64,000 nt of DNA from PNOJ01 sp016706845 (GCA_016706845.1 JADJIV010000004.1:53800-117799), one strand, 5' to 3'; shown: positions 35,543 to 49,105, counted from the first letter of the stretch. Numbers and translations: made by a program. The notes: generated from the letters alone by a model not told the origin.

Positions 35543-37677
35543 ATGCGCACCCCCCTGCTGCGGACCCTGTTCATCGTTGCGTTCTGCGGCGCCGCCGGCC
35601 TCGCCGCCGCCGCGGATCCCGTCACCGCTCCCGCGCCTCCCGTCGCCCGGGTCGAGCCCCACCTGTTCCAGGAATTCGGCGGCGAGCGCGTCGACGACTA
35701 CTACTGGCTCAACCGGCGCGAGGATCCCGCGGTGATCGCCTACCTCGAGGCCGAGAACGCCTACGCCGAGGCGGTCATGGCGCCCACGGCCGCCCTGCAG
35801 GAGTCGCTCTTCGCCGAGATCACCGGACGCATCAAGAAGGACGACGACACGGTCCCCTACCTCGACCGCGGGCACTGGTATCGCACACGCTATGCCGAGG
35901 GTCAGGAGTACCCCGTGTTCTGCCGCCGGGCGGACGCGCCGGGCGCGGTCGAGCAGGTGATGCTGGACGTGAACGTCCTGGCCGAGGGCCACGCCTTCTT
36001 CCAGGCCCGCAACACCGCGGTCAGCTCCGGCAACGGCGTGCTGGCCTGGGCCGACGACGCCGTCGGGCGCCGCCTCTACACGATCCGCTTCAAGGACCTG
36101 GCGACCGGCGCGATCCTGCCCGACGCCATCCCCAACGCCAGCGGCAACCACGTCTGGGCCGAGGACGACCGCACCCTCTTCTACACCAAGAAGGACCCGG
36201 GCACCCTGCGCTCCTACCAGGTCTGGCGCCACACGCTGGGCGAGGACCCCGCCGGCGACGTCCTGGTCTACCAGGAGGACGACGAGACGTTCGCCGTCGG
36301 CGTCGGCAAGACGAAGTCGCGCCGGTACGTGCTGATCGGCTGCTACCAGTCGGTGAGCACCGAGTACCGCTACGTGGCGGCCGACCGGCCGCGCGACGCC
36401 TTCCGGGTCTTCCAGCCCCGCGAGCGGGATCACGAGTACTCCATCGACCACCTGGGCGACACGTTCTTCGTGACCACCAACTGGCAGGCCCGCAATTTCC
36501 GGCTCATGACCGCCGCGCCGGGGGCCACCGCCAAGGAGGACTGGCGCGAGCTGCTGCCGCACCGCGAGGACGCGCTGCTGCAGGGCGTCGAGCCGTTCCG
36601 CGACTGGCTGGTCGCGAGCGAGCGGCGCGACGGGCTGACCCGGCTGCGCGTGCGGGCCTGGCCCGGGGGCGACGGGGCCTGGGAGGACCTCGACTTCGGC
36701 GAGCCCGCCTACGTGGCCTACGTCGGCGTGAACCGCGAGGCCGGCACCGACCTGCTGCGCTTCGGCTACGAGTCCCCCACCACGCCCGCCTCGACCTACG
36801 ACTACGACATGCGCACGCACCGCCGGACCCTGCTGAAGCGGGACGAGGTCCTCGGCGGCTTCGACCCGGCCGACTACGCGTGCGAGCGCCTGGCGATCGG
36901 CGTCCGCGACGGCGCGCAGGTGCCCGTCACGCTGGTCTACCGGCGCGACTTCCCGCGCGACGGCACGCGCCCGCTGCTGCTCTACGGCTACGGCTCGTAC
37001 GGCTCGAGCACCGACCCCGACTTCGACCCGGCGCGGCTGAGCCTGCTGGACCGCGGCTTCTGCTACGCCATCGCGCACGTGCGCGGCGGCGACGAGCTGG
37101 GCCGCCGCTGGTACGAGGACGGCAAGCTGCTGAACAAGATGCACACCTTCGAGGACTTCATCGACTGCGGCCGCGGCCTGGTGGCGGCCGGCTACGCCGA
37201 TCCGCGGCGGCTCTACGCCATGGGCGGCAGCGCCGGCGGCCTGCTCGTGGGCGCGGTGGTCAACCTGGCGCCCGACCTGTTCGCGGGCGTCGTGGCGCAG
37301 GTGCCGTTCGTCGACGTGGTCACCACCATGCTCGACGAGTCGATCCCTTTGACCACCGCCGAGTACGACGAATGGGGCGACCCCCACGACGAGACGGCCT
37401 ACCGCTGCATGCTGGCCTATTCGCCCTACGACAACGTCGCGGCCGTGCCCCGTCCCCACCTGCTGGTCACCACGGGACTGCACGACTCCCAGGTGCAGTA
37501 CTGGGAACCGGCGAAGTGGGTGGCCAAGCTGCGCCGGCTGAAGGCCGACGACCGCCGGCTGCTGCTGGTCACGAACATGGAGGCGGGCCACGGCGGCGCT
37601 TCGGGCCGCTTCCAGCGCCACCGCGAGACGGCGCGGGAGTACGCCTTCCTGCTGGACCTGGCGGGGGAGCGCGGTAG
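35543..37677 (+). CDS. Oligopeptidase B-like prolyl oligopeptidase (S9), exported
   Basis: About 711 residues. A signal peptide (TLFIVAFCGAAGLAAAA) precedes the S9A propeller (VDDYYWLNRREDPAVIAYLE) and a C-terminal alpha/beta-hydrolase domain with GGSAGG (Ser563), the Asp in TTGLHDSQVQYWEP and the His in MEAGHGGASGRF. S9A enzymes cut short peptides after basic residues (oligopeptidase B) or proline. The start ATG at 35543 follows GAGAGG at 8 bases. As printed, the frame stays open to 38389, antisense to the cyclase gene; a single-base indel in the G-run near 37661-37666 would end it at TAG 37675-37677 directly after DLAGERG, which is the natural end of the family. Confidence 0.83.
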
Positions 37678-37687
37678 GCGGGGCCCG

Positions 37688-39515
37688 TCAGCGGGGAACG
37701 GGGACGCGGGCCTCGGTCTCGACGCGGTTGCGGCCGCTGTTCTTGGCCCGGTAGAGGGCCCCGTCGGCGAGGCGGATCAGGTCCTCGGGCGTGTCGGCCG
37801 GACCCGGCAGCAGCGTGCCGCCGCCCACGCTGACGGTCACCGGGACGCGGCGCCCGTCGACGACGAACACGAGGTCGCCCACGGCCCGGCGCAGGCGCTC
37901 GCCGAAGGCGGCCAGCTGGCCGGGGATCGCGTCCGGGATGATCACCGCGAATTCTTCACCGCCGTAACGGGCCACGAAGTCGGTCGTGCGGCGGGCGGCG
38001 TGCCCGATCGTCTTCGCCACGGCCGTCAGGCAGTCGTCGCCGACCAGGTGCCCATAGGAGTCGTTGAAGTCCTTGAAGTGGTCGATGTCCACCATGAGCA
38101 GGGCGACCGGCCTGCTCTCGCGCAGCGCCCGGCCGAACTCCAGGTCCAGGCGCTCGTCGAACGCGCGGCGGTTGTAGCTGCCGGTCAAGCCGTCGATGTG
38201 GTTGCGCTGCTCCGACTCCTCGTTCGCCTGGGCCAGCATGCGCATCATGTTCTGCATCTCGGCCGTGCGCAGCTGGACCTCCTGCTTCAGGACGCGGTTG
38301 GCCTCCTGTTGCAGGCGCAGCACCTCGGCCTGCGCGGTCCGGCGCGCCGTCTTGTGCTCCTGATACCGCCCGGCCAGGGCGAGCGATAGCAGCGCCGACT
38401 CGGCCGCCAGCCCGAACAGGGGGCCGTTCTCGGTGATGAACGTGCGCGGCAGCAGGCCGAATTTGCTGGCGATCATCAGGAACATGCCGAGCAGGAACGT
38501 GAGCCAGGCCGCGATGAACCAGCGGACGGACGGTCCCCCGTCGCGCCACTGCCGCAGCGCGCCCCAGGCGATGACGCCGGCGCCCAGCACGGCCGTCACC
38601 AGCACCGGTCGCATGACTTGCGTGTAGGGCAGCAGGCAGGCCGCGGCCAGGCAGGCCGCGCCGGCGTACATCCCTGCGCGGAAGAGCCGCGAACAGCGGC
38701 GCGAACGTTCGCGCAAGCCCAGCAGGTCGTGCGCAAAGATGAAGGCGCTGCCCGTGGCCGCGGCCACGAACACGGCCGGCGCCTTCTCCTGCAGCCACGG
38801 CCAGTACGGCCACAGGTACTGGTAGCCCAGCCCCTGCAGGCCGACCATCAGGCCGAGGAACGAACCCGTGTGCAAGACGAAGGCGAGGTGCACGCGCTCG
38901 CGCAGCACGACGAACAGGAACGCGTTGTAGAGGATGACCAGCACCATCGCGCCGTAGAAGAAACCGTAGAACGCGTAGCGGTCGGTTTCGGCCCGGAAGA
39001 ACAGGTTCGCGTCCCACAGCGACAGGGGCACCTGCAGCGAGCTGCTCGAGCGCACGCGCAACAGGTAGACGGTCGGCTCGGCCGTCGACGCCGGCAGCGG
39101 GAACAGGAAATGCCGGTGCACGAGCGGGCGCCGGGCGAACGGTTCGCGATCGCCGGTCTTGCCTACAGCGACGGGCAAACCGTCCGCGACGGCGTACAGC
39201 TCGATCTCGTCGAGCAGGGGGGTAGGAGACCGCGAGCAGGGTCTCGGGCCTCTTCGCGCCTTCCGGCGCGATGCGGAAGGCCAGCCACTTCTCCTGGTCC
39301 GTGTAGCCGAAGTTCGGGATCCCGTCGGCCAGCTGCAGCCAGGCGCCGGATTCGGCGTCGTAAGCGAGCATGCCGCGGTCCATCTCGACGTGTTCGGTGC
39401 CGGTGCCGATCCGGAACGCGGCCGCGCCCCAATCGGCGGGCACGGGAGGCACGGCGGCGACGGCGGGCATCGTTAAAACCAGGATCAAACACAGCAGAGC
39501 GACACGAAACGACAT
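37688..39515 (-). CDS. 7TMR-DISM membrane receptor with GGDEF diguanylate cyclase domain, one frameshift
   Basis: About 608 residues. Signal peptide (ALLCLILVLTMPAVAA), a periplasmic DISM-type sensor domain, seven membrane helices (FYGAMVLVILYNAFLFVVL through LTFLLGMFLMIASKFGLL), a coiled coil (QAEVLRLQQEANRVLKQEVQ) and a GGDEF domain with HIDGLTGSYNRRAFDERL and the active-site RYGGEEFAV. It makes the second messenger cyclic-di-GMP in response to an extracellular carbohydrate-like or unknown ligand. A C-run at 39217-39222 has one base too many; removing it joins LLAVSYP to LLDEIELYAVADGLPVAVGK. The start ATG at 39515 has a weak AGG site. The gene converges with the peptidase gene. Confidence 0.85.
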
Positions 39516-39611
39516 TGTGGACCTGCTAACCGTTCGGGCTGACAGTCGATGCAGGCTGATTCAATGTCGTTATCGGTCCTAACGGGGCGGAGTTGAGCGG
39601 GATCCGCGTCG

Positions 39612-41825
39612 TCAATCGGGCGGCTGGTTGCGGACCAGCTCACGGAAGCTGCCGAGCGCTGCGTTCTGCGGATCGATCTGCATCGCCTCGTCCAGGGCCA
39701 GCAGGGCCGCCTCGCCGCGGCCGGCGTCCAGACAGATCAGGGCGGCACGGGACCACAGCGCGGGGTCCTCGTGGACGGGATCCCCTGGTCCGAGCTCGCC
39801 GGCCTCGAGTTGGCCGACCAGGGCCAGGGCCCGTTCCGGACGGCCCAGGGCCCGGTCCGCCTCCAACAGCATCTGCTGTTCGAGCGGTGCGAGGTCCGTG
39901 CGCCAGTGGCTCGCGAGCAGGTCGAGCAGGGCGTCGTGGCGGCCGGACTTCAGCAACGCGGCGGCCAGGTCCTGCCGCAGCTGCGGCGACGGAGTCCGGG
40001 CGTAACACGCGGCCAGGCTGTCGGCGATCGCGTCACGGTCCGCGTCCGCGGTCGCGGCGAGGGCGATCCCCAGCGCGTCGCGCGTCACCGGCCGCGCCGG
40101 ATCGCGGGCCGCGCGCAATCCGGTGGCCGTGCTGTCGGCCGCGGCGCCGAGCCGGACGGCCGCGCCGCCCTGCCCGCTGCGCAGCAGGGATGTCTGGGCG
40201 ACCTGCATCATTTCCAGGACATCGGCATTGTCCGGCTCCAGGCGGACGGCGACGCCCAGGTCGCGGCAGGCGTCCTGCCAGCGGTGCAGATCGAGGTGGT
40301 GCAGCCCGCGGTTGTACCAGCCGCTGACCTCGAAGGGGTCGAGGTCCACGGCGCGGTCCAGGACCGAGTCCGCCTCGGCGTGGCGATCCAGCTTCGCCAG
40401 CGCGACGCCGTTCGTACGCCAGGCGCCGGCCAGGCCCGGATCCAGGGCGACGGCCTCCTGAAGGCAGGTCAGTGCTGCTTCGTCCTGGCGCCGGTTCAGC
40501 AGGATCGTGCCCAGCACGAGGCTCGTCGCGGCGTCGCCGCGGCCGTCGGCCGCCAGGGCGGCGCGCGCGGCCCGCAGGTCCGCCAGCGCCTCCTCGTCCT
40601 CTCCCAGGTAGTAGTGCATGCGCCCGCGCAGAGCCTGGGCCAGCGTCGGGCGGTCGTGCTTGCGCATGCAGATCGACAGGGCCTCGATCACCGTTCGGCC
40701 GCGGCGGGGCCGGCGCGCCTCGTCGTCGAGCGTCCAGTAGCGGGCCATGGAGTTGGCGGCGAAGGCGAACAGCGAGCCCGCGAGGTAGTGCTCGCCCCAG
40801 GCCAGGTAGACCGGGACCGTGGGCGAGGGCTCGCCGAGGATCACCGGGGGCACCGAGCAGCCGTCGTACGGGAAGAACGCCACCAGCGGGAAGTGGCCCT
40901 TCAGCGAGCGCGCGTAGGCGGCATCGGATTCGGCGTCGCTGCCGACCGTGTCCAGGATCAGGCCCACGTCGTTCCAGTACCGCGCCGCCTGCTGCAGTGC
41001 GCGGTGGGTGTAGATCTCGCCGAGGGCCTTGCGGGCGAAGGCCGGCTCGCCGATGGCGAACCAGGCCATGGCCTCGATCCAGTTGTTGGCGTGGCTGCCC
41101 GCGATCATGCCGTACCCGTAACGGTAGTACTTCAGCGGCGGCATCTCCTGCGCGACAGCGACGGCCTCCCGGAAGCGGCCGGCCCCGGCCAGCAGCAGGC
41201 CGCGCAGCAGCTGGTCCTGGTCGGCCGGCCGCACCGCGGCCGCCCCGTCCCCGCGCTCGAGCAGGGCGAGCCCCTGCTCCCAGCGCGCCGTGTCCCGGCA
41301 CAGCCAGGCGTGGGCCAGCGAGATCGACCGCGCCGCCGGCGCGCGGTCCTCCAGGCGGGGATCGTGGGGACAGGCCTGCCAGGCGGCCGCGTAGGCGGCG
41401 TCGGCCCGCGACCAGTCGCCGCACTGGGTGAGCAGGTCCCCCATCCGGGTCCAGGCTTCGGTGCAGGCGGGATCGACCTGCACGACGCGCTGCAGGATCG
41501 GCAGCATGCGGTCGAGGTCGTCGATGGTCCGGCGGCCGTCGGCGAGCAGTCCGTTCCCGTCAAAGAAGTTGGTGTAGATGCCGTTGCGGCGCAGCAGACT
41601 GGGGACGTCCTGCTGCCACCGCTGGAATCGCGCCAGTTCCCCGTCGGCGAGCAGGCGGCGACGCTCGCGATCCGGTTCAGGGAGCGACAGGAACGTGGTC
41701 AGGTCGACGGCGTCGATCCCCACGGCCGGCGCGGTCGGCGGCTCGATCAGGGGCGCCGCGGGCCGCGTGCTGCTGCAGCCTGCGATCAGAAGCGGGAACG
41801 CCACGATGGTGATCAGCAACCGCAC
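39612..41825 (-). CDS. TPR-containing lipoprotein
   Basis: 737 residues. The N-terminus is a lipoprotein signal (ITIVAFPLLIAGC with the lipobox Cys). The body consists of tetratricopeptide-like repeats (PACTEAWTRMGDLLTQCGDW; AWRTNGVALAKLDRHAEADS; VSGWYNRGLHHLDLHRWQDA), so it is an outer- or inner-membrane tethered scaffold. The start is GTG at 41825 with GGGAG 5 bases upstream; it gives a compact signal sequence. No operon partner is evident; the nearest upstream gene is the repair fusion 77 bases away in the same direction. Confidence 0.78.
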   Translation of the reverse strand: MRLLITIVAFPLLIAGCSSTRPAAPLIEPPTAPAVGIDAVDLTTFLSLPEPDRERRRLLADGELARFQRWQQDVPSLLRRNGIYTNFFDGNGLLADGRRTIDDLDRMLPILQRVVQVDPACTEAWTRMGDLLTQCGDWSRADAAYAAAWQACPHDPRLEDRAPAARSISLAHAWLCRDTARWEQGLALLERGDGAAAVRPADQDQLLRGLLLAGAGRFREAVAVAQEMPPLKYYRYGYGMIAGSHANNWIEAMAWFAIGEPAFARKALGEIYTHRALQQAARYWNDVGLILDTVGSDAESDAAYARSLKGHFPLVAFFPYDGCSVPPVILGEPSPTVPVYLAWGEHYLAGSLFAFAANSMARYWTLDDEARRPRRGRTVIEALSICMRKHDRPTLAQALRGRMHYYLGEDEEALADLRAARAALAADGRGDAATSLVLGTILLNRRQDEAALTCLQEAVALDPGLAGAWRTNGVALAKLDRHAEADSVLDRAVDLDPFEVSGWYNRGLHHLDLHRWQDACRDLGVAVRLEPDNADVLEMMQVAQTSLLRSGQGGAAVRLGAAADSTATGLRAARDPARPVTRDALGIALAATADADRDAIADSLAACYARTPSPQLRQDLAAALLKSGRHDALLDLLASHWRTDLAPLEQQMLLEADRALGRPERALALVGQLEAGELGPGDPVHEDPALWSRAALICLDAGRGEAALLALDEAMQIDPQNAALGSFRELVRNQPPD

Positions 41826-41902
41826 TCGTGCTCCCTGCTGAGAAGTTGCGATGAGCCGATGGCGATGGATTGAACGTAGGGAGAACGCCCGACCGCCGCC
41901 AC

Positions 41903-43051
41903 TCAATCCGCGCCCCCGTCCACCAGCTGCCAGAGGTACCAGGCCGCCAGCGAGCGGTACGGGGCCCAGCGCTCGCCGATCGCGGCCATCTCCCGGGCCC
42001 TGGGCGTCTCGGCGAGGCCGAGGTGCTTCTGCACGCCCTTCTGCAGGCCCAGGTCGTCGACCGGCCAGACGTCGAGCCGGCCGAGGTGAAAGATCAGCAT
42101 CATCTGCGCGGTCCAGACCCCGATGCCCCTGACGGTGCAGAGCGCGGCGGTGGCCTGCGCGTCGTCGAGGCGCCGCAGGGCGCGCAGGTCGAGCCGGCCG
42201 TCGTCGAGGCGCGCGCCGAGGTCGCGCAGGTAGCCGATCTTCTGCGAGGAGAGGCCGGCGCCGCGCAGCTCCGCGTCGGTCAGCAGCAGCAATTCCTGCG
42301 GCGAGGGGAACGCGTCGCCCGGCGTGAGCGCGCGCACGCGCCGCGCGATGGTGGCGGCGGCCTTCAGGGCGAGCTGCTGGTGCACGATGCTCGTGACCAG
42401 CACGTCGTAGGGGTCGCGCTTGTCGCCGAAGGCCGGCAGGTAGGGGCCGGCGCGGCGGATCACGCGGCCCAGCGCGCGGTCGCTGCGCGCGAGGTGGTCC
42501 AGGCCGGCCTGGTGGAGCGGGCTGAGCACGACCCCCTCGCGGTGCAGCAGGCGCACCTTCAGGTCGGTGCCGCCGGGGGACGAGAAGCCGCCCAGGGCGC
42601 CGCCGGCCGCCAGCACGCGGTGGCAGGGCACCAGCAGGGGCAGCGGGTTGCGGGCCATGACCGTGCCGACGGCGCGCGAGGCGCCGGGCGAGCCGGCGCG
42701 TTTGGCGAGCTCCGCGTAGCTCACCGTCGCGCCGGGCGGGACCCGGCACAGGGCGCGCGCGACCTTGCGGGCGAAGGGCGGCAGGCGCTCGAGATCCAGG
42801 GGTACGTCGCGGAAGTCGTCGGGCTTGCCGGCCAGGTGGGTGCGCACGCGGCGCGCGAGGTCGCGCACGGCCGCCGGGGGCCGCGCCGGGTACTCGCGGC
42901 CGGGCGCGGCGCGTTCCAGCAGCTCGCGCACGGCGGCCGGCGAACGATCGGGCAGGGCGAAGGCGTCGACGCCGCGGCGCGTCCAGGCCAGGCCCCAGGG
43001 GCCGAGCGCGGAGTCGAAGACGGCGGCGCCGGGGGCGAGGTCTCGGAACAT
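41903..43051 (-). CDS. Bifunctional alkylation-repair fusion: Ogt-type methyltransferase plus AlkA-type glycosylase
   Basis: 382 residues with an intact frame. Residues about 1-165 are an O6-methylguanine-DNA methyltransferase (PGATVSYAELAKRAG; PLLVPCHRVLAAGG with acceptor Cys143 in PCHRV). Residues about 175-382 are a helix-hairpin-helix DNA-3-methyladenine glycosylase (DVLVTSIVHQQLALKAA; LCTVRGIGVWTAQMMLIF hairpin; WPVDDLG with the catalytic Asp at 332/333). One half reverses O-alkyl damage directly and the other excises N-alkylated purines. The start ATG at 43051 has GGAGG 5 bases upstream. The Ada-type AraC activator domain is absent, so it is not the classical adaptive-response regulator. 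Confidence 0.88.
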   Translation of the reverse strand: MFRDLAPGAAVFDSALGPWGLAWTRRGVDAFALPDRSPAAVRELLERAAPGREYPARPPAAVRDLARRVRTHLAGKPDDFRDVPLDLERLPPFARKVARALCRVPPGATVSYAELAKRAGSPGASRAVGTVMARNPLPLLVPCHRVLAAGGALGGFSSPGGTDLKVRLLHREGVVLSPLHQAGLDHLARSDRALGRVIRRAGPYLPAFGDKRDPYDVLVTSIVHQQLALKAAATIARRVRALTPGDAFPSPQELLLLTDAELRGAGLSSQKIGYLRDLGARLDDGRLDLRALRRLDDAQATAALCTVRGIGVWTAQMMLIFHLGRLDVWPVDDLGLQKGVQKHLGLAETPRAREMAAIGERWAPYRSLAAWYLWQLVDGGAD

Positions 43052-43191
43052 GTCGGCCTCCGATGACGGGACGCGGCGCGGTAGCCTGGCCGCGGGCGAT
43101 GGGTTAGCTTGTGAGCAGGCTCGGCCGCGCGCATCGTACCCCGGCGGGCCGCGCGGACGCAACCCGGACCCCGCAGCGTTGGAGATCGCAG

Positions 43192-45278
<2,087 letters not shown>

Positions 45279-45298
45279 TCCCGCCGCCGTACAAGGAA

Positions 45299-45326
45299 GC
45301 GGCCCCGCTCCCGGAGGCGGGGCCGC
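45299..45326. terminator. Bidirectional terminator hairpin between convergent genes
   Basis: GCGGCCCCG (45299-45307) pairs with CGGGGCCGC (45318-45326) between the converging ygiQ and lipoprotein genes. On the reverse strand it is followed by TTCCTTGT; there is no U-tract on the forward strand. Confidence 0.6.
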
Positions 45327-45356
45327 CGACGTTCCGTCACGTCGTGGACGGGGCCG

Positions 45357-46930
45357 TCACTTCACGGTCGTGAAGCTCTTGTCCGCGTAAACGCCTTCCT
45401 GCGAGTAGCGGGGCTGGAACTGCTGCACCGGCGTCACCGTCACGTTGGTGCCGGCGATCGTCATGTCGAAGACGTGCCACCAACCGCTCAGGTCGGCGCC
45501 CTCCATGCTGACGTCCACGGCGTTCCAGGTGCGGATCGTGCCGCCCACTTCCAGGCGCACCTGGGCGCCGGAGTCGTGGGTGTTCTGGGAGTTGTTCATC
45601 GAGTAGTTGTGCACCCAGTACTGGTACGTGCCCTGGTAGAGGTGGGCGCTGCTGATGATCTCGGGGCCGTAGGAGCTGGTGTCGTCGGTGTCCAGCATGG
45701 TGTAGGGGTTGTCGCCCATGTTGCCCATGCTGTAGTAGGCGACGTTGTAGTAGATGTAGTCGGGGTTCCAGGTCATCGGGATCAGCAGGTGCGAGTCCAG
45801 GTCGCCCGGGCTCGCGCCCCAGGTCAGGGTGATCGCGAACGCGGGCTCGAGCAGCATCAGCGGCGCCTCGATGGTGACCGGGCATTCATCGAGCACGCTG
45901 ACGCGCACCGTACCGCTGGCGAAGCTGCCGCGCAGCGCCCAGACGTCGCTGGCCGCGTTCATCATGGCGCGCACGCTGAAATGTCCCTCGGCGTCGGTGA
46001 AGTCGTCGTCCATGATGGCGTAGTCCACGCCACGGCTGAATACGCGGGCGCCGGCGACCGGCTGCTCGTTCGTGTTCAGGACCGTGCCGACGATCGTGCA
46101 GACTTCGTCGACCGGCAGGTCCCAGTTCCAGGTCGTGAAGTGGGAGACGTCGGCCACGAAGCTGCCTCCGACGTACTCCGCGGCGCCGTCTTCGCGCCAG
46201 ACGCCGGTCGCCTCGTCGAACCACCACATCGGGATCTGGTCGACGACCCGCTTGGATTCGTCGACCTGCAGGCTCAGTTCGGCGGTCACGCCGTCGGCCA
46301 GGCGGACCTCGGCGGACTTGTCGGCGTTGTACATGTTGACGCCCATGAAGCCGAAGCTCACGAACTGCGTCGTGGAGCCGTCCTCGCGGATGCCCTCGAA
46401 ATCGCCCGGGAAGGCGTCGTAGAAGGAGGGATCCTCGGGCACGACGGTCGAGACCTCGAGGCTCACCTCGCCGGTGTAGGGATCACCGTCGGCGTCCACG
46501 AAGGAACCCGCCTCGAAGCTGACGGTGCCGTCGCCGACCGTGGCGCTGCCGCCGCTCTCGCCGTCGATCGCGAATTCCTGCGCGAAGGGCAGGTAGATGT
46601 TGGGAATGTGCAGGTTCTCGCCCGCGACCACGGTGACGACTCGCTGGACCGACAGGTAACCGGGCCATGCGCGATGTTGACGATGCGACTGCCCACCGGC
46701 ACGTTGGCCAGCGAGAAGTAGCCCTGCTCGTTGGAGGTCGTCGTCAGGGTGCCGACGGTGATCGTGGCGCCGCTGATCGCCGACTTGACGGCGCCGCCGT
46801 CGACGATGCCGGAGAGCGAGCCGTAAGTCGTCGCGGGCGGGTTGCCGCCGCCGTCGTCATCGTCGCCACAACCCCAGAACACGAGCATGCCGGCCATGAC
46901 CAGCAGAACCAACCATGAAATTCTCTTCAT
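45357..46930 (-). CDS. Lipoprotein with carboxypeptidase-regulatory-like domains, one frameshift
   Basis: About 524 residues. Lipoprotein signal (LVLLVMAGMLVFWGCG, then an acidic DDDDGGG stretch), a carboxypeptidase-regulatory-like Ig domain (LSGIVDGGAVKSAISGATIT, EQGYFSLANVPVG), a middle beta domain (VSFEAGSFVDADGDPYTGEV), a second regulatory-like domain (CTIVGTVLNTNEQPVAGARV) and a C-terminal beta region (FAITLTWGASPGDLDSHLLI) ending KSFTTVK. One base is missing near 46661-46666; the repaired frame reads IAHGPGYLSVQRVVTVVAGE. The acidic stretch after the lipidated Cys is a surface-export signal in Bacteroidota, so surface display is possible. The start ATG at 46930 has AGG 6 bases upstream. 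Confidence 0.72.
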
Positions 46931-47172
46931 CTCCCACCTACCTGTTAAGGATCGGACTCGACGTCCCTGTCGTCGATCACTTGGAACGCAGTTTACCAGA
47001 TACGATTCAGGCGTCACCCCGAAAATCGACCCTTTTTATCCAGGGATAAATGCTCCTGAATCAGCGACCTGCTGGTGCCGGCGACCCGGGAGAGCGATAT
47101 TCTGCCGGGTGACGATCGCGTCTGTTCGATTTCGCGATCCCGAAACCGCGCCGACACGCAACGAGGACAACC

Positions 47173-48978
47173 ATGGCCCTGCTGACCCTCAAGGACGTGA
47201 CCCTGGCCCACGGCGGTCCGCCCGTGCTCGACGGCGTGGACCTGCGTCTGGAGAAGGGCGAGCGCGTCTGCCTGCTCGGCCGCAACGGCGAGGGCAAGAC
47301 CACCCTGCTGCGCGTGCTGGCCGGCGCCGTCACGCCGACGGGGGCGAGGTGATCCGCGCCGCCGGGCTGCGGGTGGGCCTGCTGCCCCAGGAGATCCCCG
47401 CCGACCTCTGCGGCCGCGCGGCCGACGTGGTGGCCGGAGGCTTGCCGGCCGGCGTCGAGCCCTGGGAAATCTCCCACCGGGTGTCCGGGGTCCTGGACCA
47501 GGTCGGGCTGGACGCGGACGCCGAGGTCGCCGAGATGTCGACCGGCCAGCGCCGCCGCGTGCTGCTGGCGCGCGCGCTGGCCGGCGAACCCGACCTGCTG
47601 CTGCTGGACGAGCCGACCAACCACCTGGACATCCCGGCCATCCGCTGGCTCGAAGCCTTCCTGCTGCGCTGGCGGGGCACGCTGCTGTTCGTGACGCACG
47701 ACCGCGCCTTCCTGCGCGCGCTGGCGGGGCGCATCCTGGAACTGGACCGCGGCCGCCTGCGCGACTGGCACTGCGACTACGACACCTTCCTGCGCCGTCG
47801 CGACGAGGACCTGGCCGCCGAGCGCCGCCAGCGGGCCGAGTTCGACCGCGTGCTGGCCCAGGAGGAGGCCTGGATCCGCCAGGGGGTCCGCGAGCGCCGG
47901 ACGCGCAACGAGGGGCGCGTGCGCCGGCTGCTGGCGCTGCGCGAGGAACGGTTCGCCCGGCGCGACCTGGGCGCCGCGGCCCAGATCGCGGTGCAGGACG
48001 CCGAGCGCAGCGGCAAGCTGGTGCTGCGGGCCGAGGGCGTCGACGCCGGCTACGGCGACCGCACGGTGGTGCGCGGCCTGACCACGACGATCCTGCGCGG
48101 CGATAAGGTCGGCGTGCTGGGCCCCAACGGCGCCGGCAAGACGACGCTGCTGCGGGTGCTGCTCGGGGAGCTCGATCCGCTCGCCGGACGGGTCCGGCGC
48201 GGCGCGAACCTGAAGATCGCCTACTCCGACCAGCAGCGCGACGCCCTGGACCCCGCGCTCTCGGTGCAGGAGAACATCGCCTCGGGCCGCGACCACGTCG
48301 TGATCGACGGGCAGCACGTGCACGTCATCACCTACCTGCAGCGCTTCCTGTTCCCGCCCGAGCAGGCCCGCGCCCCCATCACCCGGCTCAGCGGCGGCGA
48401 GCGCAACCGCCTGCTGCTGGCCAAGCTCTTCACCCAGCCGGCGAACGTGCTGGTCCTGGACGAGCCGACCAACGACCTGGACCTCGAGACGCTGGAGCTG
48501 CTCGAGGAACTGCTGGTCGACTTCGACGGGACGGTCCTCTTGGTCAGCCACGACCGCGAGTTCCTGGACAACGTGGCCACCTCGACCCTGGTGGTGGGCC
48601 ACGACGGCAGCGTGCTGGAGTCGGTCGGGGGCTACCGGGACTGGGAACGGGTCGAGCTGGCGGCCGCGGCCGCCAAAACCGCGGCCCGGCCGGCCGCCCG
48701 CACGGAGCCGGCGCCGCGGGCCGAGAAGTCGCGGGCCGAGTCACCCCGCCGCCTGACCTGGAAGGAGGCCCGCGAGCTCGAAGCCCTGCCCCAGCTGATC
48801 GAGGCGTCGGAGCAGCGCCGGGACGAACTGCACGCCAGGCTGGCGGACCCCGCTCTACCAACGGGCCGGCGACGAGGTCCCGGCCCTGCGGTCGCAGCTG
48901 GAATCGATCGAGGCGGAGCTGGCGACGGCCTACGCGCGCTGGGAAGAGCTGGAGTCGATTCGCGAATCCCAGACCTGA
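47173..48978 (+). CDS. uup: ABC-F family ATPase (Uup-like), two frameshifts
   Basis: About 601 residues with two ABC domains and no membrane segments. Walker A motifs GRNGEGKTT and GPNGAGKTT, signatures STGQRRRVLLARAL and LSGGERNRLLLAKL, Walker B LLLLDEPTNHLD and VLVLDEPTNDLD, an inter-domain linker and a C-terminal coiled coil (PRRLTWKEARELEALPQLIE) that typifies the Uup branch. ABC-F proteins act on ribosomes, and Uup also affects transposon excision. One G is missing near 47337 (VTPDGGEVIR) and the frame shifts again near 48847-48853 (LADPALYQRAGDEVPALR). The start ATG at 47173 follows GAGG at 6 bases. The stop is at 48976-48978. Confidence 0.85.
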
Positions 48979-49029
48979 GCGATTACTTCATATTTTTAAG
49001 CATATGCCGATCGATGCTGGATTATTTGC

Positions 49030-49058
49030 TTGACCGCCCCACCAAACCTGCCGATACT
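49030..49058 (+). promoter_or_regulatory. Sigma-70 promoter of the regulator-microcompartment operon
   Basis: TTGACC (49030-49035), 17-base spacer, GATACT (49053-49058). Transcription would begin about 49065. No other promoter is evident before the microcompartment genes, so this one probably serves the regulator and all eight following genes. Confidence 0.65.
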
Positions 49059-49105
49059 TTCATTCATGAAGCGAAATGCCGATCGCCAGCCTGGGAACCG
49101 ACGCG

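Noticed and set aside
37678..38389. Extension of the oligopeptidase frame by about 240 residues past its natural end
   Set aside because: It is antisense to the GGDEF gene and low-complexity. It arises because an indel in the G-run near 37661 hides the stop at 37675.
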